From positions 1-64,000 of the forward strand of contig CAJYVD010000020.1 in assembly GCA_913778495.1 (NCBI GenBank): a stretch of 64,000 nucleotides of DNA, in the 5' to 3' direction. The notes below the pieces were generated by a model. That model searched no databases. It worked only from the letters and a program-made list of their open reading frames with translations, and had not been told where the DNA came from. Shown in pieces: positions 18,307 to 27,697 of this stretch. Position 1 is the stretch's first letter. Each line of letters starts with the position of its first letter. A program made the position numbers and the translations under genes. The DNA is from an uncultured Pantoea sp. Its GTDB lineage: Bacteria > Pseudomonadota > Gammaproteobacteria > Enterobacterales > Enterobacteriaceae.

Positions 18307-18365
18307 TTATACACAGCTGGTGGGATCGGGGCTGGATTCAGTTATCCACCATTCCTGTGGATAAC
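18307..18365. promoter_or_regulatory. Cluster of DnaA boxes upstream of uvrB
   Basis: TTATACACA (18307-18315) is a perfect DnaA box of the oriC R2 type. TTATCCACC (18342-18350) and TGTGGATAA (18356-18364, perfect on the minus strand) form an inverted pair whose outer bases extend to GTTATCCAC-N7-GTGGATAAC. A weaker TGGGGATAA sits at 18565-18573. E. coli uvrB is also reported to have a DnaA-related upstream site. Confidence 0.75.
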
Positions 18366-18656
18366 CTTGTGTATTAGCGACTGAAAACCGAGCGCAAGCG
18401 AGGAAATACGCGGTTTGCATACATTATGCTGAGAATCTGGGCTTTAGAGGTATAACCAAATAAATCAAAAGGTTAAACAAAAGCAACCCTAAGGAATTTC
18501 CGCCCTGTCATCAAAGTGCAATTTGATGACGCTCTATTGACAATTGTTAAAAACTTTCCTCGCCTGGGGATAACCAGCAGCGACAAGCAGTTAGCTTTTG
18601 CCGCATAAACTGGCCTGATGCAACGTGCGCTATTTTCGCGCTATCTTGCTCAATAT

Positions 18657-18672
18657 CTGTAATTATATCCAG
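18657..18672. promoter_or_regulatory. LexA (SOS) box of uvrB
   Basis: CTGTAATTATATCCAG fits CTG-N10-CAG with an AT-rich centre. It shares the TATCCAGTA right side with the E. coli uvrB box and lies about 80 bp upstream of the uvrB start. SOS induction of uvrB is expected. Confidence 0.85.
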
Positions 18673-18753
18673 TATTTTTTTCTGGCAAATTTACCATGGC
18701 AGAGTAGAATTACCAGCCTGCCCGTCGATTTCTTCAGCAGGAACTGCAAAACC

Positions 18754-20775
18754 ATGAGTAAAGTTTTTAAACTCAATTCCGCCTTTAAACCTTCCGGCGA
18801 CCAGCCAGAGGCGATTCGCCGACTCAAAGAGGGGCTGGAGGATGGGCTCGCGCACCAAACGCTGCTGGGGGTAACCGGTTCGGGTAAAACCTTTACCATC
18901 GCCAACGTTATCGCCGATCTCAACCGTCCAACTATGGTGCTGGCGCCCAACAAAACCCTGGCGGCGCAGCTTTATGGGGAGATGAAAGAGTTTTTCCCCG
19001 ACAACGCGGTGGAGTTTTTCGTTTCTTACTACGACTACTATCAGCCAGAAGCCTACGTGCCCAGTTCCGACACCTTTATCGAAAAGGATGCGGCGGTAAA
19101 TGAGCACATCGAGCAGATGCGCCTGTCGGCGACCAAAGCAATGCTGGAGCGCCGCGATGTGATCGTGGTGGCGTCGGTTTCCGCCATCTACGGCCTGGGC
19201 GACCCCGATCTTTACCTTAAAATGATGCTGCACCTGACGCGCGGCATGCTGATCGATCAGCGCAGCATTTTGCGCCGTCTGGCGGAGCTGCAGTATGCCC
19301 GTAACGATCAGGCGTTTCAGCGCGGCACCTTCCGCGTGCGCGGCGAAGTGATTGATATCTTCCCGGCCGAGTCTGACGATCTTGCGCTGCGCGTTGAGCT
19401 GTTTGACGAAGAAGTGGAGCGGCTTTCGCTGTTCGATCCGCTCACCGGGCAGATTGACTCCGTCGTGCCGCGCTTCACCATCTACCCCAAAACGCACTAC
19501 GTTACGCCGCGCGAACGTATTCTGCAGGCGATGGAAGAGATCAAAGATGAACTGGGCGACCGCCGCAAAGTGCTGCTGGAAAATAACAAACTGTTAGAAG
19601 AGCAGCGTATTTCGCAGCGTACCCAGTTTGACCTGGAGATGATGAACGAACTGGGGTACTGCTCGGGCATTGAAAACTATTCGCGCTACCTCTCTGGCCG
19701 TGGGCCGGGCGAGCCGCCGCCGACGCTGTTTGATTACCTGCCGGCTGATGGCCTGCTGGTGGTGGATGAATCACACGTGACCATTCCCCAAATCGGCGGC
19801 ATGTACCGCGGCGACCGCGCCCGTAAAGAGACACTGGTAGAGTACGGCTTCCGCCTGCCTTCCGCGCTGGACAATCGCCCGCTGCGTTTTGAGGAGTTCG
19901 AAGCGCTGGCGCCGCAAACCATTTATGTTTCAGCGACGCCGGGCAACTATGAGCTGGAGAAGTCGGGCAGCGAAGTCATCGACCAGGTAGTACGTCCTAC
20001 CGGTCTGCTGGACCCTATTCTGGAAGTGCGTCCGGTCGCCACGCAGGTGGACGATCTGCTGTCGGAAATCCGCAAGCGGGTGGAGGTCAACGAGCGTGTG
20101 CTGGTGACCACCTTGACCAAGCGCATGGCGGAAGATCTCACCGAATACCTCGAAGAACACGGCGAGCGTGTGCGCTACCTGCACTCGGATATTGATACCG
20201 TTGAGCGCATGGAGATTATCCGCGATTTGCGTTTGGGTGAGTTTAACGTGCTGGTGGGCATCAACTTGCTGCGAGAAGGGCTGGATATGCCGGAAGTTTC
20301 GCTGGTGGCGATTCTCGATGCAGACAAAGAGGGCTTCTTGCGCTCCGAGCGCTCGCTGATCCAGACCATCGGACGTGCGGCGCGTAACGTCAACGGCCGT
20401 GCGATCCTCTATGCGGACAAAATCACGCCGTCCATGGCGCGCGCAATAAGTGAGACCGAGCGCCGTCGTGAGAAGCAGCAGCGTTATAACGAAGAGCGCG
20501 GCATTGTGCCGCAAGGCCTCAACAAGAAGATCACCGATATTCTTGAGCTGGGCAAAAATGTGGTGAAAACGCGCGGCAAAGGCAAAACCAGCTCGCGCAC
20601 CGCTGCCGAGAACGAAGCCAGTTACCTGGCGCTGACGCCGCAGGCGATGCAGAAGAAAATCCACGAGTTGGAGACGCAAATGCAGCAGCATGCGCAAAAT
20701 CTGGAGTTCGAGGAAGCGGCCAGCGTGCGCGATCAGCTGCACCAGCTGCGTGAACTGTTTATCGCGGCGTCATAG
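18754..20775 (+). CDS. uvrB: Excinuclease ABC subunit B
   Basis: Damage-verifying helicase-like subunit of nucleotide excision repair that loads with UvrA and recruits UvrC. The start at 18754 gives [18 protein letters not shown] and 673 residues, the E. coli length, with AGGAA about 10 nt upstream; the longer upstream frame is not conserved-looking. Walker A is [11 protein letters not shown] near residue 39. The beta-hairpin is [14 protein letters not shown], the DEAD-like box is VVDESH, motif VI is [10 protein letters not shown], and a C-terminal UVR helix pair spans about 630-668. SOS control is indicated by the upstream LexA box. Confidence 0.98.
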   Translation: MSKVFKLNSAFKPSGDQPEAIRRLKEGLEDGLAHQTLLGVTGSGKTFTIANVIADLNRPTMVLAPNKTLAAQLYGEMKEFFPDNAVEFFVSYYDYYQPEAYVPSSDTFIEKDAAVNEHIEQMRLSATKAMLERRDVIVVASVSAIYGLGDPDLYLKMMLHLTRGMLIDQRSILRRLAELQYARNDQAFQRGTFRVRGEVIDIFPAESDDLALRVELFDEEVERLSLFDPLTGQIDSVVPRFTIYPKTHYVTPRERILQAMEEIKDELGDRRKVLLENNKLLEEQRISQRTQFDLEMMNELGYCSGIENYSRYLSGRGPGEPPPTLFDYLPADGLLVVDESHVTIPQIGGMYRGDRARKETLVEYGFRLPSALDNRPLRFEEFEALAPQTIYVSATPGNYELEKSGSEVIDQVVRPTGLLDPILEVRPVATQVDDLLSEIRKRVEVNERVLVTTLTKRMAEDLTEYLEEHGERVRYLHSDIDTVERMEIIRDLRLGEFNVLVGINLLREGLDMPEVSLVAILDADKEGFLRSERSLIQTIGRAARNVNGRAILYADKITPSMARAISETERRREKQQRYNEERGIVPQGLNKKITDILELGKNVVKTRGKGKTSSRTAAENEASYLALTPQAMQKKIHELETQMQQHAQNLEFEEAASVRDQLHQLRELFIAAS

Positions 20776-20789
20776 TTGCCGCGATAAAC
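20757..20789. terminator. Hairpin over the uvrB stop codon
   Basis: GTTTATCGCGGC, a 9-nt loop containing the TAG stop, and GCCGCGATAAAC form a perfect 12-bp stem. No T run follows. It lies between the convergent uvrB and ybhK genes and may protect or end both transcripts. Confidence 0.5.
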
Positions 20790-20825
20790 AGCGCGAGAAC
20801 GGCAGCGCGCCAGGAAGCGCGGGCG

Positions 20826-21728
20826 CTAAAACGCCTGAATGGCATGCTCCAGCGCCGCGCGCAGCAGCTGGCGGTCGTGACGGTATTTAATGTCGGCGGC
20901 CTCCAGCGGTTCCTGCACGATGACGCGCTGCGTCACCTCGCGCATATCTGCGGCCGGACTCACCACCACGGCGTCGATCACCCGCTTGCCAATCGCTTTC
21001 TCCATCATCGCCAGCTTATCGGACACGGTCAGCCCGGCGGCGGCTGGGCTCAGTTCGCGCCCCAAATTACCAATGAACACCATGGTGGCGGGGGTGCGGC
21101 GCAGCGCGCGCGCCATCTCTTCCATCAGCAATATCGGCATCAGGCTGGTATAGAAACTGCCCGGACCGATCAAAATCAGATCCGCCTCGGCCACCGCGTC
21201 TAACGCTTCCCGCGTGGGCGAAACGGTGGGGTGCAGCATCAGCTCCTGCGGCGGCTGAGTCATTTCATCAATGGCTGTCTCGCCGTAAACCATGTTGCCC
21301 TCGCTGTCCTGCGCCACCAGATCTACCGGCTGCTCGGACATCGGAATCAGAAAGGCGTCGACCTTGAGCAGATTACGGATAATGTTGATCACCTCCAGCG
21401 GCCGCACGCTCAGGTGATCCAGCGCTTTCAGCATCAAATTGCCGAGATTGTGGCCCGCCAATTCACCGTTGCCGGTAAACCGATACTCAAACATGGCAGA
21501 CGCCACGCTCGGCTCGGTGATCAGCTGGTTCAGGCAGTTGCGCATATCTCCCCAGGCAATGCCGCCTTCCGAACGGCGAATGCGCCCGGTTGAGCCGCCA
21601 TTGTCGGTGGTGGTGACGATACCGGTCAGGCGCGATCCCAGCGGCGCCAGCGCAGACATCACGCGGCCCAGGCCGTGCCCTCCGCCCAGCGCCACAACGC
21701 GATCTAAATCTGCCAGGGTACGATTCAT
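20826..21728 (-). CDS. ybhK: YvcK/CofD-like protein YbhK (putative gluconeogenesis factor)
   Basis: CofD/YvcK fold protein; homologues in Gram-positives (YvcK) bind UDP-sugars and affect carbon metabolism and cell envelope, while the enterobacterial role is unclear. I choose ATG 21728 because TTAAGGAG lies directly upstream and the N-terminus [22 protein letters not shown] begins just before the nucleotide-binding glycine loop. This gives 300 residues (E. coli YbhK 302). [13 protein letters not shown] and [15 protein letters not shown] are family motifs. It is divergent from moaA, as in E. coli. Confidence 0.93.
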   Translation of the reverse strand: MNRTLADLDRVVALGGGHGLGRVMSALAPLGSRLTGIVTTTDNGGSTGRIRRSEGGIAWGDMRNCLNQLITEPSVASAMFEYRFTGNGELAGHNLGNLMLKALDHLSVRPLEVINIIRNLLKVDAFLIPMSEQPVDLVAQDSEGNMVYGETAIDEMTQPPQELMLHPTVSPTREALDAVAEADLILIGPGSFYTSLMPILLMEEMARALRRTPATMVFIGNLGRELSPAAAGLTVSDKLAMMEKAIGKRVIDAVVVSPAADMREVTQRVIVQEPLEAADIKYRHDRQLLRAALEHAIQAF

Positions 21729-21930
21729 AGCTCTCCTTAACGTTGCGTGCGGTGTGTGACGCAGGACGTAACGGGTGGGTATCACGGTTTGTCGCGCATT
21801 TTAGCCTATTCGCGCGGGAAAAGGCGGTGAAAACACGTTATAAATCAGAATATATAGCGAAAATCTGCCGTGGATGCTTTGCCAGAATCACGCTACTCTT
21901 GGTGCTACCGCGTTGTCGGGTTCGACAACA

Positions 21931-22026
21931 AACTCCCAAGCCTTGTGTCCTAAGTCCGCGGATAAGGATGCCTGGCCGCAGCGTCAGCTGCCAGGGTGCA
22001 GAAAGAAATGCCTGCATCTCCCGTAT
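21931..22026 (+). ncRNA. Molybdenum cofactor (Moco) riboswitch, moaA leader
   Basis: The leader contains the conserved blocks CTTGTGTCCTAAGTCCG and GGATGCCTGGCCGCAGCG, followed by CAGCTGCCAGGGTGCAG. It ends in ATGCCTGCATCTCCCG, in the order of the E. coli moaA Moco RNA motif. The internal arm CTGGC/GCCAG is visible at 21972-21994. A GTTGTCG/CGACAAC hairpin (21913-21930) precedes it. It should reduce moaA expression when cofactor is sufficient. CsrA also binds the E. coli leader; GGA-containing sites exist here too. Confidence 0.9.
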
Positions 22027-22043
22027 TTGGAAAGGTGTTTAAG

Positions 22044-23030
22044 GTGCCACAATTTACAGATGCCTATGCGCGCAGCTTTTATTATCTGCGCCTGTCGGTC
22101 ACGGACGTGTGTAACTTCCGGTGTACCTACTGCTTGCCCGACGGCTATAAACCCAACGGCAAACCCAACAAAAGCTTCCTCTCGCTGGACGAGATCCGCC
22201 GTATTACGCGCGCCTTTGCCGCCTCAGGCACAGAGAAAGTGCGCCTCACGGGTGGCGAACCTTCGATGCGGCGCGACTTCACGGATATCATCGCCGCCGT
22301 ACGGGAAAACGCCGCCATCCGGCAGATAGCCATGACCACCAACGGCTACCGCATGGCGCGCGACGTTCGCGCATGGCGCGATGCCGGCCTTACCCAGATC
22401 AACGTCAGCGTGGACAGCCTGGATGCGCGCCAGTTTCACGCCATTACCGGCCAGAATAAGTTTGCCGAAGTCATGGCCGGGATTGATGCTGCGTTTGAAG
22501 CCGGTTTTGACAAGGTCAAAGTCAACAGTGTTCTGATGCGCGACGTCAATAGCCAGCATCTGCGCACCTTCCTTGACTGGATTCGCCATCGTCCGATTCA
22601 GCTGCGCTTTATTGAACTGATGGAGACAGGCGAGGGCAGCGATCTGTTCCGTCGTCATCATATCTCCGGCGCCGAAATTCGCGATCAATTGATTATGCAG
22701 GGTTGGCAGCGTCAAATGCGCAGCCGCAGTGACGGCCCCGCGCAGGTGTTTTGTCATCCCGATTATCAGGGCGAAATTGGCCTGATCATGCCCTATGAAA
22801 AAGATTTTTGCGCCAGCTGTAACCGGCTGCGCGTGTCGGCAACGGGCGATCTGCACCTGTGCCTGTTTGGCAACGGCGGCGTGCCGCTGCGCGATCTGCT
22901 GGCGACGGACGATCAGCAGGCTGAACTGCAGGCGCGCATTGCGCACAGCCTTGGGCAGAAAAAGCAGACGCACTTTTTGCATCAGGGCAACACCGGCATT
23001 ACGCAAAACCTCTCATTTATTGGCGGCTAA
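22044..23030 (+). CDS. moaA: GTP 3',8-cyclase MoaA (radical SAM)
   Basis: Converts GTP to 3',8-cyclo-GTP, the first step of molybdopterin synthesis. The start is taken as GTG 22044: GGAAAGG lies about 8 nt upstream and the product (328 residues) aligns with E. coli MoaA (329). The ATG at 21996 lies inside the riboswitch and is not the start. N-terminal Fe-S cysteines are C23, C27 and C30 (CNFRCTYC). The C-terminal cluster ligands are in [12 protein letters not shown] and LHLCLF. It ends in the required GlyGly. It is first gene of moaABCDE. Confidence 0.96.
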   Translation: MPQFTDAYARSFYYLRLSVTDVCNFRCTYCLPDGYKPNGKPNKSFLSLDEIRRITRAFAASGTEKVRLTGGEPSMRRDFTDIIAAVRENAAIRQIAMTTNGYRMARDVRAWRDAGLTQINVSVDSLDARQFHAITGQNKFAEVMAGIDAAFEAGFDKVKVNSVLMRDVNSQHLRTFLDWIRHRPIQLRFIELMETGEGSDLFRRHHISGAEIRDQLIMQGWQRQMRSRSDGPAQVFCHPDYQGEIGLIMPYEKDFCASCNRLRVSATGDLHLCLFGNGGVPLRDLLATDDQQAELQARIAHSLGQKKQTHFLHQGNTGITQNLSFIGG

Positions 23031-23047
23031 ACACAGGAGTTACGGCC

Positions 23048-23563
23048 ATGAGTCAATCTACCGGCGAATTTATCGCGCTTAACATTGCCGTGATGACGGT
23101 CTCTGACCGTCACGATGCCAGCACTGACACCTCGGGTGATTACCTGCGCGAAGCCGCGACGGAAGCCGGTCATCAGGTGGTGGATCACCTTATCGTGCCG
23201 GATAACCGCTATCGCATTCGCGCCACCGTATCGCGCTGGATCGCCAGCGACGATGTGCAGGTGGTGATCGTTAACGGCGGCACCGGCTTCAACGCCAAAA
23301 ACAGCACGCCCGAGGCGCTGCTGCCGCTGTTTGATCGTGAAATTGACGGCTTTGGCGAGCTGTTCCGCATGGTCTCTTATGAAGACATTGGCAGCGCCAC
23401 GCTGCAATCGCGCGCGGTCGCCGGCATGGCTAACCAGACGCTGATTTTTGCCGTGCCAGGCTCGACCAACGGCTGTCGCAGCGCCTGGGAGCGCATTATT
23501 AAAGAGCAGTTGGATGCGCGAACGCGTCCCTGTCATTTCGTTTCTCACCTGAAGAAGTTATAA
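23048..23563 (+). CDS. moaB: Molybdenum cofactor biosynthesis protein B
   Basis: MogA/MoaB family protein, probably molybdopterin adenylylation-like; in E. coli MogA does the main reaction and the MoaB role is uncertain. It has 171 residues (E. coli 170). The family motifs [19 protein letters not shown] and [19 protein letters not shown] are present, and [17 protein letters not shown] lies near the C-terminus. CAGGAG precedes the ATG. It is second in the moa operon, 17 bp after moaA and 2 bp before moaC. Confidence 0.96.
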   Translation: MSQSTGEFIALNIAVMTVSDRHDASTDTSGDYLREAATEAGHQVVDHLIVPDNRYRIRATVSRWIASDDVQVVIVNGGTGFNAKNSTPEALLPLFDREIDGFGELFRMVSYEDIGSATLQSRAVAGMANQTLIFAVPGSTNGCRSAWERIIKEQLDARTRPCHFVSHLKKL

Positions 23564-23565
23564 GC

Positions 23566-24051
23566 ATGTCCTCGTTAACCCATATCAATGCCGCCGGCGA
23601 AGCCCACATGGTGGATGTTTCCGGCAAAGCGGAAACGGTCCGCGAAGCGCAGGCGGAAGCCCTGGTTTTAATGAACGCGGAAACGCTGCAGATGATCTTG
23701 CGCGGCGATCACCACAAAGGCGACGTGTTTGCCACCGCGCGCATCGCCGGTATCCAGGCGGCCAAGCGCACCTGGGAACTGATCCCTCTCTGCCACCCGC
23801 TGATGCTGAGTAAAGTGGAAGTGACGCTGGAAGCGGAACCTGCCCATAACCGTGTGCGTGTCAGGTCGCGCTGCCGTCTCACCGGCAAAACCGGCGTGGA
23901 AATGGAAGCGCTGACGGCGGCCTCGGTGGCGGCCCTGACTATCTATGACATGTGCAAAGCGGTGCAGAAAGACATCGTGATCGACCAGCTACGTTTGCTG
24001 CACAAAAGCGGCGGCAAATCCGGCGATTTCCAGGCGGTGGCCCATGATTAA
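23566..24051 (+). CDS. moaC: Cyclic pyranopterin monophosphate synthase
   Basis: Converts 3',8-cyclo-GTP to cyclic pyranopterin monophosphate. It has 161 residues, the E. coli length. The active-site region includes LIPLCHPL and [27 protein letters not shown]. The pattern KSGGKSGDF is at the C-terminus. It sits within the moa operon, and moaD overlaps its end by 8 bp, which suggests translational coupling. Confidence 0.97.
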   Translation: MSSLTHINAAGEAHMVDVSGKAETVREAQAEALVLMNAETLQMILRGDHHKGDVFATARIAGIQAAKRTWELIPLCHPLMLSKVEVTLEAEPAHNRVRVRSRCRLTGKTGVEMEALTAASVAALTIYDMCKAVQKDIVIDQLRLLHKSGGKSGDFQAVAHD

Positions 24052-24289
24052 TGTGCTGTTTTTTGCTCAGGTACGTGAGCTGGTGGGCACGGCGTCTGTG
24101 ACCGTTGAGGCCTCGTTCCCCGACGTGGCGGCGCTACGAGCGGCGCTGGCGGCGCGCAGCGACCGCTGGGCGCTGGCGCTGGAGTCAGGCAAGCTGCTGG
24201 CGGCGGTCAATCAAACGCTGGTGCCCATGAGCCATACGCTGCACGACGGTGACGAAGTGGCGTTTTTCCCGCCCGTGACCGGAGGATAA
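24044..24289 (+). CDS. moaD: Molybdopterin synthase sulfur carrier subunit
   Basis: Ubiquitin-like small subunit of molybdopterin synthase. It carries a C-terminal thiocarboxylate that supplies sulfur for the dithiolene. It has 81 residues and ends in FFPPVTGG; the GlyGly tail is the part adenylated by MoeB. Its start overlaps moaC and moaE follows 2 bp later, matching the stoichiometric MoaD-MoaE complex. Confidence 0.97.
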   Translation: MINVLFFAQVRELVGTASVTVEASFPDVAALRAALAARSDRWALALESGKLLAAVNQTLVPMSHTLHDGDEVAFFPPVTGG

Positions 24290-24291
24290 CC

Positions 24292-24744
24292 ATGCAGACG
24301 CACATTCGTGTGGGGCCGGCGCCGTTTGACGTGGGCGCGGAGTATCACCGGCTGGCGGCACACGACAGCGACGGCGCGGTGGTGACGTTTACCGGTAAGG
24401 TACGCAATCACAACCTCGGCGACAGCGTCGCCGCGCTGACGCTGGAGCACTATCCCGGCATGACAGAAAAAGCGCTGGGCGAGATTGTCGACGCGGCACG
24501 GCAGCGCTGGGCCTTGCAGCAGATCACGGTGATCCACCGCGTTGGCGCACTGTTCCCCGGCGACGAAATTGTGTTTGTTGGCGTCAGCAGCGCCCACCGT
24601 GGCAGCGCTTTTGCCGCCTGTGAATTTATTATGGACTATCTGAAAACCCGCGCGCCGTTCTGGAAGCGAGAAGCCACCGCCGAAGGGGAACGCTGGGTAG
24701 ACGCGCGCGACAGCGATCAGCAGGCCGCGCAGCGCTGGGATTAA
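24292..24744 (+). CDS. moaE: Molybdopterin synthase catalytic subunit
   Basis: Large subunit of molybdopterin synthase, which converts cyclic pyranopterin monophosphate to molybdopterin using MoaD thiocarboxylate. It has 150 residues, as in E. coli. Typical blocks are VVTFTGKVRNHNLGDSVAALTLEHYPGM, VIHRVGALFPGDEIVFVGV, and the catalytic lysine area YLKTRAPFWKRE. It is the last gene of moaABCDE. Confidence 0.97.
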   Translation: MQTHIRVGPAPFDVGAEYHRLAAHDSDGAVVTFTGKVRNHNLGDSVAALTLEHYPGMTEKALGEIVDAARQRWALQQITVIHRVGALFPGDEIVFVGVSSAHRGSAFAACEFIMDYLKTRAPFWKREATAEGERWVDARDSDQQAAQRWD

Positions 24745-24764
24745 TCGTGCCGATGGCCGTAGAC

Positions 24765-24796
24765 GCCTGAAAACGTTAAGGTAAGCGCTTTCAGGC
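24765..24796 (+). repeat. Inverted repeat between moaE and yaiW-like gene
   Basis: GCCTGAAA (24765-24772) and TTTCAGGC (24789-24796) are separated by 16 bp and followed by TTATCAGG. It may be a weak terminator for the moa operon or an operator for the lipoprotein gene; the sequence does not decide. Confidence 0.4.
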
Positions 24797-24811
24797 TTAT
24801 CAGGGAACAAG

Positions 24812-25906
24812 ATGAAGATCACCTCAAGGCTTAACGCCGCAGCGCTCCTGGCCGCACTGGTACTGGCGGGTTGTAGCACCAAAAAAGAACCGCAGGCACC
24901 GGCACGCCAGCCTGCCGATGTGAAAACGCAGATTCAGCAGCTTCTGCCACGCGATGTGACGCAGAAAAGCGCGTGGGCCGAAGATATCTATACCGCGCTG
25001 CGCGTACAGCAGATCGACGCCAGCGTCAGCAACGTGTGCGCCATTATCGCCGTGACCGACCAGGAGTCGTCTTTCAACGCCGACGCGCCGGTGCCTGGGC
25101 TGCCTAAAATCGCCTGGGCTGAAATCGATCGGCGCGCGGCGCGCGTGCACGTGCCCGCCTTTTTGGTGCGCACCGCGCTGTTAATTAAATCCCCCACCGG
25201 CGAGAGCTACGCCGCGCGATTGGATAAGGTGCGCAGTGAAAAAGCGCTCAGCGCCATTTTTGATGACTTTATCAACATGGTGCCGATGGGGCAGACGCTG
25301 TTTGGTAACCTCAACCCGATTCACACCGGCGGGCCGATGCAGGTCAGCATCGCGTTTGCGGAAGCGCACGCCAAAGGCTACCCGTATGCCATTGACGGTT
25401 CGATCCGTCGCGAGGTATTTACCCGCCGCGGCGGCATCTACTTCGGCACGCTGCATCTGCTGGGCTATCCGGCTGACTATACCCAGCCGCTCTACCGCTT
25501 TGCGGACTTCAACGCCGGCTGGTATGCCAGCCGTAACGCGGCGTTTCAGGCCGCTGTGTCGCGCGCCAGTGGCATCTCATTGGCGCTGGATGGTGACCTG
25601 ATCCAGTACGGCAGCGACGACGCGGGCAGCACCGAGCGCGCGGTGCGCACCTTGAGCAAATCGCTGGATATGAGCCCGCGCGAAATTCGCCGCGATTTAG
25701 AAAAGGGCGACAGCGTCAGCTTCAGCGACACCACGCTGTGGAAGCAAGTGTTCACGCTGGCAGATAAAATGGCCGGTAAGCCGGTGCCGCGTGAGATGCT
25801 GCCGGGCATCAAGCTGGAGAGCCCCAAAATTACCCGTAATCTCACCACCGCATGGTTTGCACAGCGGGTTAACAGCCGCTATCAGCAGTGCCTGACGCGG
25901 CGTTGA
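24812..25906 (+). CDS. yaiW: DUF1615 outer-membrane lipoprotein, YaiW-like
   Basis: Secreted lipoprotein of 364 residues with a type II signal peptide; the lipobox is LVLAGC with the lipidated cysteine near residue 21. The remainder matches the DUF1615 pattern (IAVTDQESSFNADAPVPGLP, NPIHTGGPMQVSIAFAE, RRGGIYFGTLHLLGYP). In E. coli, YaiW is a surface-exposed lipoprotein linked to uptake of the peptide Bac7 and encoded next to sbmA. Here it is unlinked to sbmA, between moaE and ybhL. A lysozyme-like hydrolase fold is suggested by the ESSF context but not shown. Confidence 0.82.
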   Translation: MKITSRLNAAALLAALVLAGCSTKKEPQAPARQPADVKTQIQQLLPRDVTQKSAWAEDIYTALRVQQIDASVSNVCAIIAVTDQESSFNADAPVPGLPKIAWAEIDRRAARVHVPAFLVRTALLIKSPTGESYAARLDKVRSEKALSAIFDDFINMVPMGQTLFGNLNPIHTGGPMQVSIAFAEAHAKGYPYAIDGSIRREVFTRRGGIYFGTLHLLGYPADYTQPLYRFADFNAGWYASRNAAFQAAVSRASGISLALDGDLIQYGSDDAGSTERAVRTLSKSLDMSPREIRRDLEKGDSVSFSDTTLWKQVFTLADKMAGKPVPREMLPGIKLESPKITRNLTTAWFAQRVNSRYQQCLTRR

Positions 25907-25966
25907 CGCGCGCAGGTCCAGACGCCACACTTCATGGCACGTAATCCCTTTTTTTGGAGGCACAGC

Positions 25967-26674
25967 ATGGAAAGATATCCCCGTAACGATTCGCTGGTGC
26001 AGCAGACGTCAGCCGGGCTACAAACCTATATGGCCCAGGTGTATGGCTGGATGACCTGCGGCTTGCTGCTCACCGCGTTTGTCGCCTGGTTTGCGGCGCG
26101 CACGCCGGCGGTGATGGAGTTGGTGTTCGCCAATCGCATCACCTTTTTTGGTCTGATCATTGCGCAGCTGGCGGTGGTGTTTGTGCTGTCGGGCATGGTG
26201 CATCGTTTGAGCAGCGGCGTCGCCACCGGCCTGTTTATGCTCTATTCGGCGCTCACTGGCTTAACCATGGCGAGTATTTTCCTGGTGTATACCTACGCCT
26301 CAATCGCCAGCACGTTCTTTGTCACGGCCGGTATGTTCGGTGCGATGAGCTTCTACGGCTATACCACCAAGCGTGATTTGAGCCGCTTTGGCAGCCTGCT
26401 GTTTATGGCGCTGATTGGGATTTTACTGGCCTCGCTGGTGAACTTCTGGCTGAAAAGTCCGGCGCTGATGTGGGCAATCACCTATATCGGCGTGGTGATT
26501 TTCGTGGGGTTAACCGCGTATGACACCCAGAAACTCAAGGCAATGGGCGAGAGCATCAACGTGTCAGATAAAGAGAATCTGCGCCGCTATTCCATCATGG
26601 GTGCGCTGACGCTCTATCTGGACTTCATCAACCTGTTCCTGCTGCTGTTGCGCATTTTCGGCAACCGCCGCTAA
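25967..26674 (+). CDS. ybhL: Bax inhibitor-1/YccA family inner membrane protein YbhL
   Basis: Seven-helix integral membrane protein of the BI-1 (UPF0005) family; 235 residues with the start at 25967 (E. coli YbhL 234). A strong TTTGGAGG precedes this ATG by 6 nt, whereas the ATG at 25934 lacks a site. The family aspartates lie in VGLTAYDTQKLK near the last helices. Family members are proton-sensitive calcium leak channels in some bacteria; the function of YbhL is not established. It is convergent with ybhN, which it faces across 48 bp. Confidence 0.92.
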   Translation: MERYPRNDSLVQQTSAGLQTYMAQVYGWMTCGLLLTAFVAWFAARTPAVMELVFANRITFFGLIIAQLAVVFVLSGMVHRLSSGVATGLFMLYSALTGLTMASIFLVYTYASIASTFFVTAGMFGAMSFYGYTTKRDLSRFGSLLFMALIGILLASLVNFWLKSPALMWAITYIGVVIFVGLTAYDTQKLKAMGESINVSDKENLRRYSIMGALTLYLDFINLFLLLLRIFGNRR

Positions 26675-26722
26675 GCATGCGCTGCGCAGCCGCCCGCGCG
26701 GCGACTGCGCAGCCTTTTCTGA

Positions 26723-27697
26723 CTATGGCTCGCTGACGTTGGCCATTTTCTTCTCGTTCTTTTGCCGCAGATGCCTGGCACGACTCTCCAGCCACAGGTA
26801 CAGCACCAGCGCCAGCAGCAGCGGCAGAATAAAGTAGAGCACGCGATAGGCCAGCAGGGCGGCAATAATGGTGCCGTGCGACAGATGCTCGCCGCCCAGC
26901 AGCGCCAAAAACACCGCTTCCAGCACGCCAATCCCGGCCGGGATATGGATAATCACGCCAGCGATACTGCTGATCAGCAGCACGCCCAGCACCAGCGGAT
27001 AGTCCACCTGACGCGCCAGCAGCAACCAAATAATGGTGCCCATCACCATCCAGTTGGCGCTGGAAACCGCAAATTGCAGCAGCGCCATCCGCAAAGAAGG
27101 CAGCTGAAGATGCTGGCCTTTTACCGTCCAGCGGCGCTTTTTGGCAAAGGCGCACGCCCAGAGATACACCGCGACCAGGGCCAGCAGCACCACGCCAATG
27201 ACGTGCAGCGTACCGTCGCCGATAAACCAGCGCGGCGGGATGTCTACCATGCCGGCGGTAAAGACGATACCGCCGACCAGCACGTAGCCCAGCCAGTTGG
27301 TGGCAATACTCAGCGAGAAAATGCGGGTGATGGTGCCGCCGGGCAGGCCGAGGCGCGAATAGAGGCGGTAGCGCATCGCCACGCCGCCCACCCAAGTGCT
27401 TAGCGTGAGATTGAAGGCGTAGCAGATAAACGACACCAGCATCACCTGCCGCTTGGCCAGCTTATGCCCGCAGTAGGCGCGGCCAATCAGATCGTACAGA
27501 CCGTAAGTCAGGTAGCTGACAATCACCAGCGCGCCTGCGCCGAGCACCGCGTAGCGGTTATAACCGGTAATAACCTTGTAAACATCCTCCCAGTTCACCT
27601 TGCGGGCATACACCACCAGCAGCACGATCACCGCAATAAAAAACAGCCAGGTGAGGATTTTTTTTACTGTCTGCCAGCGCGACGATTTTTTGCTCAT
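26723..27697 (-). CDS. ybhN: UPF0104 family inner membrane protein YbhN
   Basis: Integral membrane protein of 324 residues with about eight hydrophobic segments, of the lysylphosphatidylglycerol-synthase transmembrane-domain (MprF N-terminal-like) superfamily. The motif WVGGVAMRYRLYSRLGLPGG is characteristic. It may move or flip phospholipids; this is inferred from the superfamily. Its ATG overlaps the clsB stop (ATGA), so it is translationally coupled in ybhP-clsB-ybhN, the same order as E. coli. The gene ybhM, found between ybhL and ybhN in E. coli, is absent. Confidence 0.92.
   Translation of the reverse strand: MSKKSSRWQTVKKILTWLFFIAVIVLLVVYARKVNWEDVYKVITGYNRYAVLGAGALVIVSYLTYGLYDLIGRAYCGHKLAKRQVMLVSFICYAFNLTLSTWVGGVAMRYRLYSRLGLPGGTITRIFSLSIATNWLGYVLVGGIVFTAGMVDIPPRWFIGDGTLHVIGVVLLALVAVYLWACAFAKKRRWTVKGQHLQLPSLRMALLQFAVSSANWMVMGTIIWLLLARQVDYPLVLGVLLISSIAGVIIHIPAGIGVLEAVFLALLGGEHLSHGTIIAALLAYRVLYFILPLLLALVLYLWLESRARHLRQKNEKKMANVSEP

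Larger units (their letters stand above)
17869..18753. other. Long regulatory intergenic region upstream of uvrB
   Basis: About 880 bp without a gene-like ORF. It contains DnaA boxes (18307-18315, 18342-18350, 18356-18364) and a LexA box (18657-18672). A short minus-strand ORF at 17828-18103 overlaps the ATPase gene start and does not look coding. The left half (17900-18250) holds nothing I can name. Confidence 0.6.

Noticed and set aside
18307-18365. A replication origin
   Set aside because: There are only three DnaA boxes, no AT-rich unwinding repeats, and no gidA/mnmG, dnaA or similar neighbours. A uvrB regulatory role is simpler.
18691-19497. 268-residue minus-strand ORF over uvrB
   Set aside because: Shadow of uvrB in high-GC sequence; no domain and no start signal.
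21996-22043. N-terminal extension of moaA from ATG 21996
   Set aside because: These codons lie inside the Moco riboswitch, and the protein aligns with E. coli MoaA only from the GTG at 22044.
24812-25906. Lytic transglycosylase
   Set aside because: The protein shows an ESSF-like segment, but the overall pattern fits DUF1615/YaiW and catalytic function is not demonstrable from sequence.
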